In this document: piece after piece, positions 35,315 to 44,269 of the stretch
How positions within the stretch are numbered: the first letter of the stretch is position 1
How the letters are laid out: each line of letters starts with the position of its first letter
Source: Kalymmatonema hyalinum WJT4-NPBG1
Lineage (GTDB): Bacteria > Cyanobacteriota > Cyanobacteriia > Cyanobacteriales > Nostocaceae
Direction: 5' to 3'
Assembly (NCBI GenBank): GCA_019359075.1
Contig: JAHHIB010000011.1
Coordinates: 1-64,000 of the forward strand
Length of the DNA stretch: 64,000 nucleotides
The notes under the pieces: generated by a model
What the model was told of the DNA's origin: nothing
What the model saw: the letters and a program-made list of their open reading frames with translations, nothing else
Databases searched by the model: none
Program-made: the position numbers and the translations under genes

Positions 35315-36433
35315 ATGGAAATGATAATTGAAGATTTAATGAAGCAGTTGATTGAGATGGGCGGTTCGGATCTGCACTTATCCGTAGGTTTGCCTCCCTA
35401 CTTCCGCCTGAGTGGTAAACTTACACCGATTGGCGACCAACCGTTATCAGCAGATCAATGCCAAAGCCTAATTTTTAGTATGCTTAACAACTCTCAGCGT
35501 CAAACCTTAGAGCAGAACTGGGAGCTAGATTGTTCTTATGGCATAAAAGGATTAGCTCGTTTTCGGGTCAATGTTTACAAAGAACGTGGTGCTTACGCCG
35601 CATGTTTACGGGCATTAAGTTCTAAGATTCCTAACTTTGAAAAATTAGGTTTGCCAGATGTTGTGCGGGAAATGTCAGAAAAACCAAGGGGATTAATTTT
35701 GGTGACAGGTCCCACGGGTTCTGGTAAAACAACGACCCTAGCCGCAATGATTGACTTAATTAACCGCACCCGTGCAGAGCATATTTTGACAGTAGAAGAC
35801 CCGATTGAATTTGTTTACGAACCTATTAAAAGTGTGATCCACCAAAGGCAACTTGGTGAGGATACAAAAAGCTTTGCCAATGCTCTTAAAGCAGCGCTGC
35901 GCGAAGATCCAGATATTATTATGGTAGGGGAAATGCGCGATTTAGAAACAATTTCGTTGGCTATTTCTGCAGCGGAAACAGGACACTTAGTCTTTGGTAC
36001 TTTGCACACCAGTTCAGCAGCACAGACTGTAGACAGAATCATCGACGTTTTCCCCCCAGAAAAACAAACTCAAGTGCGAGTGCAGTTATCTAATTCACTG
36101 GTAGCAGTCTTGAGCCAAACTTTGGTTCCGAGAAAAAATCCCAAACCAGAAGAGTTTGGTCGAGTGATGGCTCAAGAAATTATGGTTGTGACTCCTGCTA
36201 TTTCTAACTTGATTCGTGAAGGAAAAACATCTCAAATTTATTCCGCTATCCAGACTGGCGGGAAATTCGGGATGCAAACTTTAGAAAAGGTTTTAGCAGA
36301 TTTATATAAAGCAGGAGTTATCTCCTTGGAAGCGGCGATGTCTAAAACTTCTAAGCTGGATGAAATTCAGCGTATGATCGGTGCAGCACCACCAGCAGGT
36401 GCAAGACCAGGAGTAGCTGTGAAACCATATTAA
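35315..36433 (+). CDS. pilT: type IV pilus retraction ATPase PilT
   Basis: This 372-residue ATPase has MGGSDLHLSVGLPPYFR at the N-terminus, Walker A GPTGSGKTTT at about 132-141, EDPIEFVYEP, Walker B DPDIIMVGEMRD and GTLHTSSAAQTVDRIIDVFP. It drives pilus depolymerisation for twitching motility and DNA uptake. It lies 192 bases after pilB and 247 before pilC on the same strand. Confidence 0.95.
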   Translation: MEMIIEDLMKQLIEMGGSDLHLSVGLPPYFRLSGKLTPIGDQPLSADQCQSLIFSMLNNSQRQTLEQNWELDCSYGIKGLARFRVNVYKERGAYAACLRALSSKIPNFEKLGLPDVVREMSEKPRGLILVTGPTGSGKTTTLAAMIDLINRTRAEHILTVEDPIEFVYEPIKSVIHQRQLGEDTKSFANALKAALREDPDIIMVGEMRDLETISLAISAAETGHLVFGTLHTSSAAQTVDRIIDVFPPEKQTQVRVQLSNSLVAVLSQTLVPRKNPKPEEFGRVMAQEIMVVTPAISNLIREGKTSQIYSAIQTGGKFGMQTLEKVLADLYKAGVISLEAAMSKTSKLDEIQRMIGAAPPAGARPGVAVKPY

Positions 36434-36562
36434 AAAGTTAAAGCCAAAAGGCAGAAAACTATAAAACAATGGTTTTTATTTGTAGATTTTGGAGTTTATT
36501 TAATACTTAATCTATTGATTGCAATAGTCTGCAATATGGAGATTGAAAACCATAGATGAATA

Positions 36563-36607
36563 CAGATGCACACAGATAAATAACTAGTGTTAGTCTGTGT
36601 GCATCTG
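36563..36607. repeat. 14-bp stem hairpin between pilT and pilC
   Basis: CAGATGCACACAGA and TCTGTGTGCATCTG pair perfectly across a 17-base loop. The sequence belongs to the ACACAGATG repeat class, also seen as tandem units near 48290-48322. It may modulate expression between pilT and pilC. Confidence 0.7.
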
Positions 36608-36680
36608 TGGTTTCATTTTGAGAAAATTGACTTTTGCATTCTTGTTGAATGACTCATTCATTCTTTTGATTTTTTAGAGT

Positions 36681-37895
36681 ATGCCAACATTTCTTGCCCG
36701 TGTTAGGGACTCGCAAGGGAAATCGAAAATAGAAAAAATTAGGGCTGACTCCTTGGCTCAAGCCCGTATTAATCTCAGACAGCGAGGTTACGTAGTCCAA
36801 AACCTGAAAAAACAATCTCAACGCTTTAATTTAAAACAACTTAAAATCAAATTTACGAACGTTTCAGTCAAGGATAAAGCCGTGTTCTCTCGTCAATTTG
36901 CTGCTTTGGTAAATGCGGGAGTGGCAATTGTCAGAAGTTTGGGTGTGTTATCTGAGCAGTGTAGCAATCCTAAACTCAAACAAGCTCTTTTGGGCATTAG
37001 CGCTGATGTCCAAAGTGGAATTAATCTTTCTGAGGCAATGCGAAAATATCCTGATTGCTTTGATAATTTGTATGTCAGTATGGTTGAGGCTGGCGAAGTT
37101 GGTGGTGTTTTGGACGAAGTGCTAAATCGTTTAGCCAAGTTGTTAGAAGATGTTGCTCGATTACAAAATCAAATTAAATCAGCACTGGCTTATCCACTTG
37201 TTGTGGGATTTTTGGCAGTTGCCATTTTTATCGGGATGACCGTTTTTCTCATCCCGATTTTTACAAATATTTTTAAAGAATTAGGAACTACATTGCCTCC
37301 TCTAACGCAGTTTATGTTATGGCTCAGTGAAATTTTGAGAAGTTGGCGGCTGTTGCTTGTCATTGGTATTGTGATTGCAGCAGGAATTGCTTATAGACAG
37401 TACTACAAAACTCCGGCTGGACGTAAAACTATAGACCGCCTTTATCTAAAAATGCCGTTGTTTGGTGAGTTAATCCAAAAATCATCAGTTGCCCGTTTTA
37501 GCCGCACGTTTGGTTCTTTAACTCGTTCAGGCGTGCCAATTCTCACTTGCTTAGAAATTGTGCGGGAAACATCAGGAAATCAGGTGATTGCCAACGCCAT
37601 TGATGCAGCACGTGCAGAAATTCAACAAGGAGGTATGATTAGCCTTGCCTTGCAAAAAGAAAAAGTTTTTCCTCCTATGGCAATTCAAATGATTAGTATC
37701 GGCGAGGAGACTGGTGAACTAGATAGTATGTTGATGAAAATTGCCGACTTTTATGAAGATGAAGTCGAACAGGCAGTCAAAGCACTAACCAGCATTTTGG
37801 AACCAGTGATGATTGTGGTTTTGGGGGGGATGGTAGGTACAATTCTGCTGTCGATGTACCTGCCTATGTTTAAGGTTTTTGATACGCTGGGATAG
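36681..37895 (+). CDS. pilC: type IV pilus inner membrane platform protein PilC
   Basis: The 404-residue protein has two T2SF domains. The first contains FSRQFAALVNAGV and EAGEVGGVLDEVLNRLA, and the second FSRTFGSLTRSGVPIL and SIGEETGELDSMLMKIADFYE. Three hydrophobic segments lie near 170-190, 220-240 and 375-395. It is the membrane platform on which PilB and PilT act. A hairpin follows the stop. Confidence 0.95.
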   Translation: MPTFLARVRDSQGKSKIEKIRADSLAQARINLRQRGYVVQNLKKQSQRFNLKQLKIKFTNVSVKDKAVFSRQFAALVNAGVAIVRSLGVLSEQCSNPKLKQALLGISADVQSGINLSEAMRKYPDCFDNLYVSMVEAGEVGGVLDEVLNRLAKLLEDVARLQNQIKSALAYPLVVGFLAVAIFIGMTVFLIPIFTNIFKELGTTLPPLTQFMLWLSEILRSWRLLLVIGIVIAAGIAYRQYYKTPAGRKTIDRLYLKMPLFGELIQKSSVARFSRTFGSLTRSGVPILTCLEIVRETSGNQVIANAIDAARAEIQQGGMISLALQKEKVFPPMAIQMISIGEETGELDSMLMKIADFYEDEVEQAVKALTSILEPVMIVVLGGMVGTILLSMYLPMFKVFDTLG

Positions 37896-37905
37896 CCAAA
37901 GAAAA

Positions 37906-37943
37906 ATTATGAATGATGAATAAAAAAAATCATCATTCATAAT
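37906..37943 (+). terminator. terminator-like hairpin after pilC
   Basis: ATTATGAATGATGA (37906-37919) pairs perfectly with TCATCATTCATAAT (37930-37943) over an A-rich loop. It lies 10 bases after pilC and has no clear T tail beyond TTCT. Confidence 0.55.
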
Positions 37944-37978
37944 TTCTAACTTTTCTAACGACTCTATCAATCGGATAA

Positions 37979-38013
37979 TTTTGAATTTTGAATTTTGAAT
38001 TTTGAATTTTGAA
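37979..38013. repeat. five tandem TTTTGAA heptamers
   Basis: Five perfect 7-bp copies lie just before the ATG of the hypothetical gene at 38025. They form its leader, so copy number may alter the spacing to upstream signals. Confidence 0.9.
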
Positions 38014-38024
38014 TTTTTTTATCT

Positions 38025-38579
38025 ATGCCCGTGCAAAAATCCCATTACGAAGCTTGCTTGGCAGAGTACAGCAATCAAATGGCGGCGATCGCCCTGTTGA
38101 AGCAGCATCCTCCCTACCTGGAAATGATCCCTAGTTTGCACCGTCCAGATGAAAGCGTTATCAGTATTCCACTTCCAATAGCCCGTCTTCGTGGTAACGT
38201 GACTACAGCAGTAGAGGCGACTTGCTTACCCTGTGATTTGGCAATTTTGATGTGCGATCCAGAGTGGAAAATCAAAACATCACCCGAAATTCTGATTTTT
38301 ATTCATCGTCCCCATGAAGATTTTTCTGACTTTTTGGGACGTTGGCGACAAACACAGGTTTGGCTGGACAAGGACTATGAGTGGCTTATGCCTAAGCGCT
38401 ACACACATATACTCAGTGAAGGAACCAATACTATACATCCTCTATTTGTGGTTCTTCCAGAGACACCGGAACGTATCAAATGGGGTCTTACAGGAGCTGA
38501 GTTGCCATTTATAATTCAAACACCGGAATCTCTAGTAGAGGAGAACACAATGGAAATTTTCTCTTCAGAAAGTCCATAA
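38025..38579 (+). CDS. hypothetical protein, 184 residues
   Basis: I do not recognise this protein. It has no signal peptide or membrane segment and is rich in aromatic residues and Pro (for example LMPKRYTHILSEGTN and HPLFVVLPETPERIKWG). A CLPC pair lies near residue 70. It follows pilC by 129 bases on the same strand, separated by a hairpin and a heptamer repeat, so it may have its own promoter. A pilus-related role is possible but not shown. Confidence 0.65.
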   Translation: MPVQKSHYEACLAEYSNQMAAIALLKQHPPYLEMIPSLHRPDESVISIPLPIARLRGNVTTAVEATCLPCDLAILMCDPEWKIKTSPEILIFIHRPHEDFSDFLGRWRQTQVWLDKDYEWLMPKRYTHILSEGTNTIHPLFVVLPETPERIKWGLTGAELPFIIQTPESLVEENTMEIFSSESP

Positions 38580-38583
38580 ATAT

Positions 38584-38665
38584 CATTGTTTGTGTTGGGC
38601 GATGTTTGTGTTGGGCGATTGCCCAAGGGGCACTGCGCTTTGCGCAATCGCGCAGATCGCCCAAC
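38584..38665. repeat. GGGCGAT-rich repeats
   Basis: TGTTTGTGTTGGGCGAT occurs twice in tandem, followed by palindromic fragments (TTGGGCGATTGCCCAA and GCGCAATCGCGC-like). They lie between convergent genes. Confidence 0.55.
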
Positions 38666-38689
38666 AATCAGACATCTTTAAACTCGACT

Positions 38690-40216
38690 TTATGACCTGT
38701 TTAGGGCTGCTTTTCTTAGCACCATCGAAGCCCGCCATCTCAAAATTAGTGTCGTCCCAGCTGTAAATAATATACCAAGTAACAGGTTTTTCAGGCTGAG
38801 ACTTTTGCCGCTATCATTTACCAAAATACCTTCTAGTATCAGAGAAGGTAATAATATTCCACTAGCAAGCAATAATTTATTAAAAGTTAACTTTCTTTTC
38901 GCGAGAGTCGTCAAAAGCGCTAAGCAAAGCCCTAGAGGGATAAAAGTCAGTCCATAGTAAAAAATTTTCTGCTCTTTCGGAACCAATTCCAGTAAATTCA
39001 AAGAGTAGGCATTTTGTGATTTATCTACGTAAACTTGGATAGTCGCCCCAGAATAAGTGATAACTATCTGATGGGGCTGAGTATCTGCAAAAATACCAGG
39101 GATACTTAATTTTGTGTCTGCCCCGTTTGCTCCAGTCATCGGTGTTCGTATTCGCAAATCTAGGTCACTTCCCTGCTGTCCTAGCGTAAAATTGCGACGA
39201 AGATAATCACCTGAAAGTGAGATTATGCGTGCAGGTCCAGTCTGAGCCGTATCAGCGGTAGCAACGGTAGTCATGATTGTAAATTGAGAAGTTTCACGTA
39301 TCCTTTCACTTAAGAAGGTCACAGGTTCTCTTGTTTTTAGCCAATGGCTGGAACTCAAAGCAACGCCTTTATCATCTTCAATGTCTGGTGACTGCCCTTG
39401 TGATAATAGTTCTGGAAATTGACCAGTACGATCCTGATAACTTCCTTTACCAGTTAATTGATAGGAAGCTAGCAAAGAATTTCCGAGATACTTCGAGTCG
39501 TTTTGGTGATTCAATACTTGTGAAACTTCATTTTTAGAAATGGCTCTATCAGCAATAGAAACTTCTGCAACATATCCCTGCCAAGGTCGATCGCCTGTTG
39601 GCTCATTGCCAATCACAAGTGGATAATTCAAAGACCAATTGCTCAGACTAGTTGTATGTTGCCAAGCAATTGAAAGCAAAAATGATACGAGTATGTATCC
39701 AATAAAAAATAATGTTATTTTTTTGATGGAGTTACTTGCTCTACTACTTTCTAGACGCAGTAAGGTATATATAAAGTTTTGTGAGCTACACAAATAAAAG
39801 CAGATGAAACCCACTGAGCCACCGATGGTATTGTTAAAAAGATCGGCAGGAGTAGGTGCTCTTGAAGGCAGAAACACTTGCAGTATTTCAACTGTCAATG
39901 ATAAAGCTGCACTCACAAGTATCACTGTTAAAAATTGATTTTTCGGTTTCATCCTGATTCTCTGTAAGAGACTCGCGAAACCGAAACCTAAAGGCATAAA
40001 CAACAAAATATTGTTTATCTGGTCTTTAAAAAAACTGGCGTTGTCAAAACTGGCAACAAGTCCTGGTAACGAAAAACTATCTGGAAAGGAGAAATTAAAG
40101 GGATAAAGTGTCGCTATTAGCACCACTAAGATGCTCGAAATGACTAGGAAAACATCTCCGGAAAGTATTAATTTTTCTAAGTTAGATGCTCGGTTAAAAA
40201 TTTTGCGTCTATTCAT
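38690..40216 (-). CDS. VanZ-LamG membrane protein
   Basis: The N-terminal 190 residues form a VanZ-like membrane domain with LLFMPLGFGFASLL and the signature EILQVFLPSRAPTPADLFNN. A LamG/concanavalin-like domain (about 195-405; GYVAEVSIADRAIS, QFTIMTTVATAD, HQIVITYSGATIQVYVD) is predicted outside the cytoplasm. Three further C-terminal membrane segments follow. VanZ proteins affect glycopeptide resistance in Gram-positives; in cyanobacteria the role is unknown. A LamG domain suggests binding of polysaccharide at the cell surface. I treat the function as open. Confidence 0.8.
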   Translation of the reverse strand: MNRRKIFNRASNLEKLILSGDVFLVISSILVVLIATLYPFNFSFPDSFSLPGLVASFDNASFFKDQINNILLFMPLGFGFASLLQRIRMKPKNQFLTVILVSAALSLTVEILQVFLPSRAPTPADLFNNTIGGSVGFICFYLCSSQNFIYTLLRLESSRASNSIKKITLFFIGYILVSFLLSIAWQHTTSLSNWSLNYPLVIGNEPTGDRPWQGYVAEVSIADRAISKNEVSQVLNHQNDSKYLGNSLLASYQLTGKGSYQDRTGQFPELLSQGQSPDIEDDKGVALSSSHWLKTREPVTFLSERIRETSQFTIMTTVATADTAQTGPARIISLSGDYLRRNFTLGQQGSDLDLRIRTPMTGANGADTKLSIPGIFADTQPHQIVITYSGATIQVYVDKSQNAYSLNLLELVPKEQKIFYYGLTFIPLGLCLALLTTLAKRKLTFNKLLLASGILLPSLILEGILVNDSGKSLSLKNLLLGILFTAGTTLILRWRASMVLRKAALNRS

Positions 40217-40429
40217 AATGACCCATGTTCTCTGTCTTTCTAGTAATGGATAACTGAACTGCTAATTACTGGTAGACGGTTAAACAAGAGTAATTAACAA
40301 AAAGTTAATGAATGCTTTTCTTAATGTTATTTATTCGTCAATCATAATGAAGCAATTCTTGTAAAAATTTCATAAAGACATTATGAAGATAAGCTATTAC
40401 GCAATACATTTAATAACTACATTGCGGGT

Positions 40430-41701
40430 TCATGTTTTTCCAGATTTCCAAGTATGCTGCACCAACCACCGATGCAGGGCAGCCATAACAACTGCTATCG
40501 GTAGCATCAGCACTGGAATACTTTCCAAACCGGCACGAGCTGCTACCCAACCAGCTGCAGTTGGTACAGTGGCTGCACCCAAACTGGCAACGCTCGTTAC
40601 AAACCCAATGGTTGCTGGTACCAATGTAGTGGGTACGCGCTGTGGCACTAACCAGATTGTTGCCGGAAAGATGGCTGCCAAGGCAAAACCAATCCAAGGC
40701 AAGCTCAACAATTGATTTGGTAATAACCACCACATCACTAAACCGCCTACTAGCAATGCCAGGGAAATATCAAGTGTGCGAACTGCACCAAGTCGTTGCA
40801 TGAAGAACCCAAGGCTGAAGCGCCCAATTGTCAACCCTAGCCAGTAAGCACTGACGCTGTAACCTGCAACTACCTCCGGTGTGCCACGACCAATATGCTG
40901 AACTGTGTAAGCCCAGTTGCCCAGAGATGCTTCCGTACCCACGTAGACTAGTAGCAACAGCCCTGTCATCAGGACTACAGGTGTTCTTAGGGCTGAACGT
41001 AGGTTTGCCCAAGCATTCGTATCGGATGCTGTCACTTGCACGGTCATCGGAGCGTAGTGCTGGACAACAGCCCAAAGGACTGCTGCAACTAGTAGTCCTA
41101 CAACACTAGCAAACACCAGGTAGATGAGTCGCCAGCCAAGTCCTAGCAAAAGAAGCGTGGTGGCTACAGCAGGTCCGAGTAATGCACCAATTCCATAGAA
41201 GGCATGCAACACACCAATCAGATTGGCATTGCGTTGGTCATTAACGATGTAGGCGTTAATACCAGCATCAATCAATCCGATTCCAAGACCCAGCAGTGTT
41301 CCACCGGCAACCATGACGAACCAGTAAGCGGTAAGCGCGTAGATGATCAGCGCACTCGTAAGCGTGATCGAGGCGAACAACAGCATCCAGGCAAGTCCCA
41401 GTCGGCTGCTAATCAGGCTACTGGTCAGTGCAGCAACGACATAACCCGCGATTTGGCTAATGAACAAGAGCGTAACGGTTGCAGGGGTGAGGTGATAAGT
41501 GGACACAATTGACGGCAGGAGTACTCCCAGACCTCCCTCCGCAATGCCAATGGCGATAAAGGCATAGAATGCGATCGCCACTCCAATCCAAGCAGGATAG
41601 TTTGATTGTGGTGATCGTACTCTGTTATTCAATTGATTTGACTTGATGGTCCAGATTCTGGTTCTACGCTGAAGCAAACGCTTCATCAATCGAAAAAACA
41701 T
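40430..41701 (-). CDS. major facilitator superfamily transporter
   Basis: The 423-residue protein has about twelve hydrophobic segments and MFS features, such as GGTLLGLGIGLIDAGINAYI and GIGALLGPAVATTLL in the N-terminal half and SVSAYWLGLTIGRFSLGFFMQR in the second. It resembles the FucP/YbjJ-like sugar or drug exporters. A LacI-type regulator is encoded 0.5 kb away on the opposite strand, with a perfect operator-like palindrome in between, which points to a sugar-like substrate. The first 35 residues are basic and may be over-annotated. Confidence 0.88.
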   Translation of the reverse strand: MFFRLMKRLLQRRTRIWTIKSNQLNNRVRSPQSNYPAWIGVAIAFYAFIAIGIAEGGLGVLLPSIVSTYHLTPATVTLLFISQIAGYVVAALTSSLISSRLGLAWMLLFASITLTSALIIYALTAYWFVMVAGGTLLGLGIGLIDAGINAYIVNDQRNANLIGVLHAFYGIGALLGPAVATTLLLLGLGWRLIYLVFASVVGLLVAAVLWAVVQHYAPMTVQVTASDTNAWANLRSALRTPVVLMTGLLLLVYVGTEASLGNWAYTVQHIGRGTPEVVAGYSVSAYWLGLTIGRFSLGFFMQRLGAVRTLDISLALLVGGLVMWWLLPNQLLSLPWIGFALAAIFPATIWLVPQRVPTTLVPATIGFVTSVASLGAATVPTAAGWVAARAGLESIPVLMLPIAVVMAALHRWLVQHTWKSGKT

Positions 41702-41767
41702 AATTTTGGGGTTAACGTTATGGTTGCTTAAACTTTGGAAAGAAAATGATTGTGGCTGATAGTGGTA

Positions 41768-42082
41768 CTACCATGTGTAAGGATCCCAATCACGCTTTTG
41801 TAACCTGCGATGGTAACGTTCCTCAAGCCAGATAAGCACTTCTTGCTGAGATTCTAATTGAAAGAACTCATCGTTTACGGGGTCATAGATTTTCCACCAA
41901 ACTTTTCCAGAGTGGTCTATTGTTTCCCAGATCTGAGGTTCCTCATTAAGCGTCAACAGGTCTCGGAAATATCCCCAAATGCGATTGAAGAAAGAGAGTT
42001 TTTTCAGACTTTGCGTTTGAGGCTTTGGTTCAGTGGAAATGAATTCAAGTTTGTCCTTGCCCCACTGTTGGAAAGTTCTCAT
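41768..42082 (-). CDS. conserved cyanobacterial hypothetical protein, 104 residues
   Basis: The soluble protein contains EPQIWETIDHSGKVWWKIYD, then FFQLESQQEVLIWLEER, and ends in a charged tail DWDPYTW. I believe related proteins occur across cyanobacteria, without a known function. It is 66 bases upstream of the MFS gene on the same strand and 143 bases from the divergent lacI-type start, so the LacI regulator may control it together with the transporter. Confidence 0.7.
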   Translation of the reverse strand: MRTFQQWGKDKLEFISTEPKPQTQSLKKLSFFNRIWGYFRDLLTLNEEPQIWETIDHSGKVWWKIYDPVNDEFFQLESQQEVLIWLEERYHRRLQKRDWDPYTW

Positions 42083-42112
42083 GCGAAATCCTCATGTATG
42101 GTTAATGGGACT

Positions 42113-42128
42113 TCTGAATCGATTCAGA
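42113..42128. promoter_or_regulatory. perfect 16-bp palindrome, LacI-type operator candidate
   Basis: TCTGAATCGATTCAGA is a perfect palindrome with a central CG, the form of GalR/LacI family operators (TGNANCGNTNCA). It lies between the divergent hypothetical/MFS genes and the lacI-type gene. A weaker site, CTTGAACGATCAAG, is at 42159-42172. Confidence 0.7.
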
Positions 42129-42225
42129 TAAACACACAGACTATTGTAAGCACTCTATCTTGAACGATCAAGAAGTCGTTAGCTCGATATAGCGGCAAAA
42201 TTGAGGAAAGATTGTTGTCAAACGT

Positions 42226-43311
42226 ATGCAGCACGATAAGGCACTGAAATCCGTGACTCTACAGGATGTAGCTAAGGCGATCGGAGTGTCGCGAACTACC
42301 GTATCGAACGCTTTTAATCGACCTGACCAGATATCCCCACAATTGCGGGAAAGAGTGCTGGCAATGGCAAAGCAAATGGGCTATGCAGGTCCAAATCCAA
42401 TGGGGCGGATGTTGCGAACAGGAAAAACAGGTGTGATTGGCTTAGTCTTCTCTGAGGCACTGCCATACGCTTTTCAAGATCCTGTGGCGATCGCCTTTTT
42501 ACAAGGTGTTTCCAGCGTGTGTGAAAAGGTGAAAGCAAGTTTGCTGATCGTACCTACCCTAGAGAGTGATGCAGCGCAAATGACAATCCAGCAAGCGGCA
42601 GTAGATGGATTCATCATCTACTCGATGCCAGATGATAGCGAGGCTGTGGCGAAAGTCTTGGAAAGAAAACTGCCAGTCATCGTAGTCGATCAGCCAAACC
42701 TAAGCGGTGTTCCGTTGGTTCGCATTGACGATCGCCAAGCTGCCCGTGAAGCAGCCCTCCATTTACTCCGTCTCAATCACAGACGACTGGGGATTATCGC
42801 GATGGATTTGCTGTCCGACTCTTATGTAGGTCCAGTCAATAGCCAACGACTCGAACGCGCTGCGTTTGAGATTTCGCTGCTGCGCCTACGGGGTTACGAA
42901 GATGCAATGCGAGAGGCTGGTCTTGACTTAAGCAAAGTTCCGATTGTAGAGTGTCCGCCTAGAAACAGTCAGGATGATGCTTTTGAAGTTGCGCTGACTT
43001 TGCTCAAACAAGATCCAAGACCAACTGGGATTCTTGCCATGTGTGACATTCTGGCGATTGGCGCTTTACGTGCCGCAGAACATCTTGGTTTGTCTGTTCC
43101 AAAAGATTTATCGATTGTTGGTTTCGATGATATTCCGTTGGCATCTCAAGTTCGACCATCTCTGACGACAATCCAGCAACCACTTATTGAAAAAGGGGCG
43201 ATCGCAGCTGAACTGCTTCTTGGTGAAACGCATCTCATGACTTCTAAGGTTCTTCAGACGAAACTACTTGTGCGAGAATCGTCAGGACCTGCTCCAATAC
43301 AGCTGAGATAA
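42226..43311 (+). CDS. LacI/GalR family transcriptional regulator
   Basis: The 361-residue protein has the LacI HTH and hinge (TLQDVAKAIGVSRTTVSNAF at about 10-29), then a periplasmic-binding-like effector domain with TGVIGLVF, FDDIPLASQVRPSLTTIQQP and a typical C-terminus. The effector is probably a sugar. The operator-like palindromes 98 and 54 bases upstream of its start suggest autoregulation and control of the divergent genes. Confidence 0.92.
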   Translation: MQHDKALKSVTLQDVAKAIGVSRTTVSNAFNRPDQISPQLRERVLAMAKQMGYAGPNPMGRMLRTGKTGVIGLVFSEALPYAFQDPVAIAFLQGVSSVCEKVKASLLIVPTLESDAAQMTIQQAAVDGFIIYSMPDDSEAVAKVLERKLPVIVVDQPNLSGVPLVRIDDRQAAREAALHLLRLNHRRLGIIAMDLLSDSYVGPVNSQRLERAAFEISLLRLRGYEDAMREAGLDLSKVPIVECPPRNSQDDAFEVALTLLKQDPRPTGILAMCDILAIGALRAAEHLGLSVPKDLSIVGFDDIPLASQVRPSLTTIQQPLIEKGAIAAELLLGETHLMTSKVLQTKLLVRESSGPAPIQLR

Positions 43312-43393
43312 ACCTTAAATATCTTACTTGCGGCTGTTGCAATAACTTTGTGCAACCGCCAACCATTAGTACATAATCAATAAGTTTTATCTT

Positions 43394-43609
43394 GTGTTCT
43401 CACCCTGGCAAATTCCACTCCCATTGGAAGAGTACACAGCAACCCGAGTTGTTGTCTACTTTTTCTCCAACGGCAGATGGATTCCAATCAAATTTTGTAC
43501 CTTGAAGAAGGCAATTAAGCTTTCTGATGAGGCATTGCTCTCAAATCGGGAAATTTTTTTATTTCCTCTTGACGTAGACCCCAACGACTTTTATGGCTCT
43601 TTTAACTGA
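43394..43609 (+). CDS. possible small protein, 71 residues
   Basis: A GTG-started frame 82 bases after the LacI-type gene encodes an aromatic-rich peptide (WQIPLPLEEYTATRVVVYFF, FPLDVDPNDFYGSFN). The composition is protein-like, but I recognise no family and see no strong ribosome binding site. It may be an accidental frame. Confidence 0.3.
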   Translation: MFSPWQIPLPLEEYTATRVVVYFFSNGRWIPIKFCTLKKAIKLSDEALLSNREIFLFPLDVDPNDFYGSFN

Positions 43610-43677
43610 ACTGTATTAGAAGCAGATGCAGCCATAGTCTGAGGTAACAAAAGACCAATTATTGAATATTTTGAAAG

Positions 43678-44187
43678 TCATTCCTGTATCTGAAAAAGAG
43701 ATGCCTCGGGGGCTTTCATGACAGCATCATAGCGCTCTATTCCCTTTTTGTCCTTGTTCCAAGCATCCAGCAGCACTTTGGCAGAATTGGGTATTGTGTA
43801 GCGAAGAGATTCTCCTGTTTTTTTGTGCTTAATGATGACGACTCCAAACAAACCCGCATTGGTTTTACTTGGCAGAACGCGCAGCGAATTTTGCCCAGGT
43901 GTGGCGACTGTCGCAATCATAATACCATCAACGACGCAAGGACAAGGTGAGTTTGGTCCATCTTGATAAGTCACGTCTAAATCTCGTGCTTGTGCTTTCA
44001 GCCTTTGTTTGGCATCTAATCCAATCCTAATGCCTAAGGCAATATAAGTCCCAAACCCACCATGAACTCGTTGCCCTAATTTCACCCACTCCTCTGGTGT
44101 TTTTGCCCTCACTTTAATAGGAGAAAATGCTAGGCAGAAACAGGCTAATAAGCTGACGAATAAAGTTGGCTTATTTAGGGCTTGCAC
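43678..44187 (-). CDS. secreted FmdE-like protein
   Basis: An N-terminal signal peptide ends near VRA (about residue 28). The mature part has HGGFGTYIALGIRIGLDAK and CPCVVDGIMIATVATPGQNS. These match the His and Cys-containing blocks of the FmdE (formylmethanofuran dehydrogenase subunit E-like) domain, which binds metal in other members. Cyanobacteria do not make methane, so the name reflects fold only. A gene for a DUF4198/PEP-CTERM protein lies 67 bases upstream on the same strand, suggesting a joint role in metal handling. Confidence 0.72.
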   Translation of the reverse strand: MQALNKPTLFVSLLACFCLAFSPIKVRAKTPEEWVKLGQRVHGGFGTYIALGIRIGLDAKQRLKAQARDLDVTYQDGPNSPCPCVVDGIMIATVATPGQNSLRVLPSKTNAGLFGVVIIKHKKTGESLRYTIPNSAKVLLDAWNKDKKGIERYDAVMKAPEASLFQIQE

Positions 44188-44216
44188 AAAAATCGTCCAA
44201 AATTCAAAATTACAAA

Positions 44217-44269
44217 TTGGGTGTTAAGCTAAATTCTTTCTTTGAATTTGGGTGTTAAGCTAAATTCTT
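44217..44269. repeat. tandem duplication of the 3' end of the DUF4198 gene
   Basis: GGGTGTTAAGCTAAATTCTTT occurs twice with a 29-base spacing. The second copy includes the stop and last codons (KNLA) of the gene ending at 44255; the first is a non-coding echo. Confidence 0.75.
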
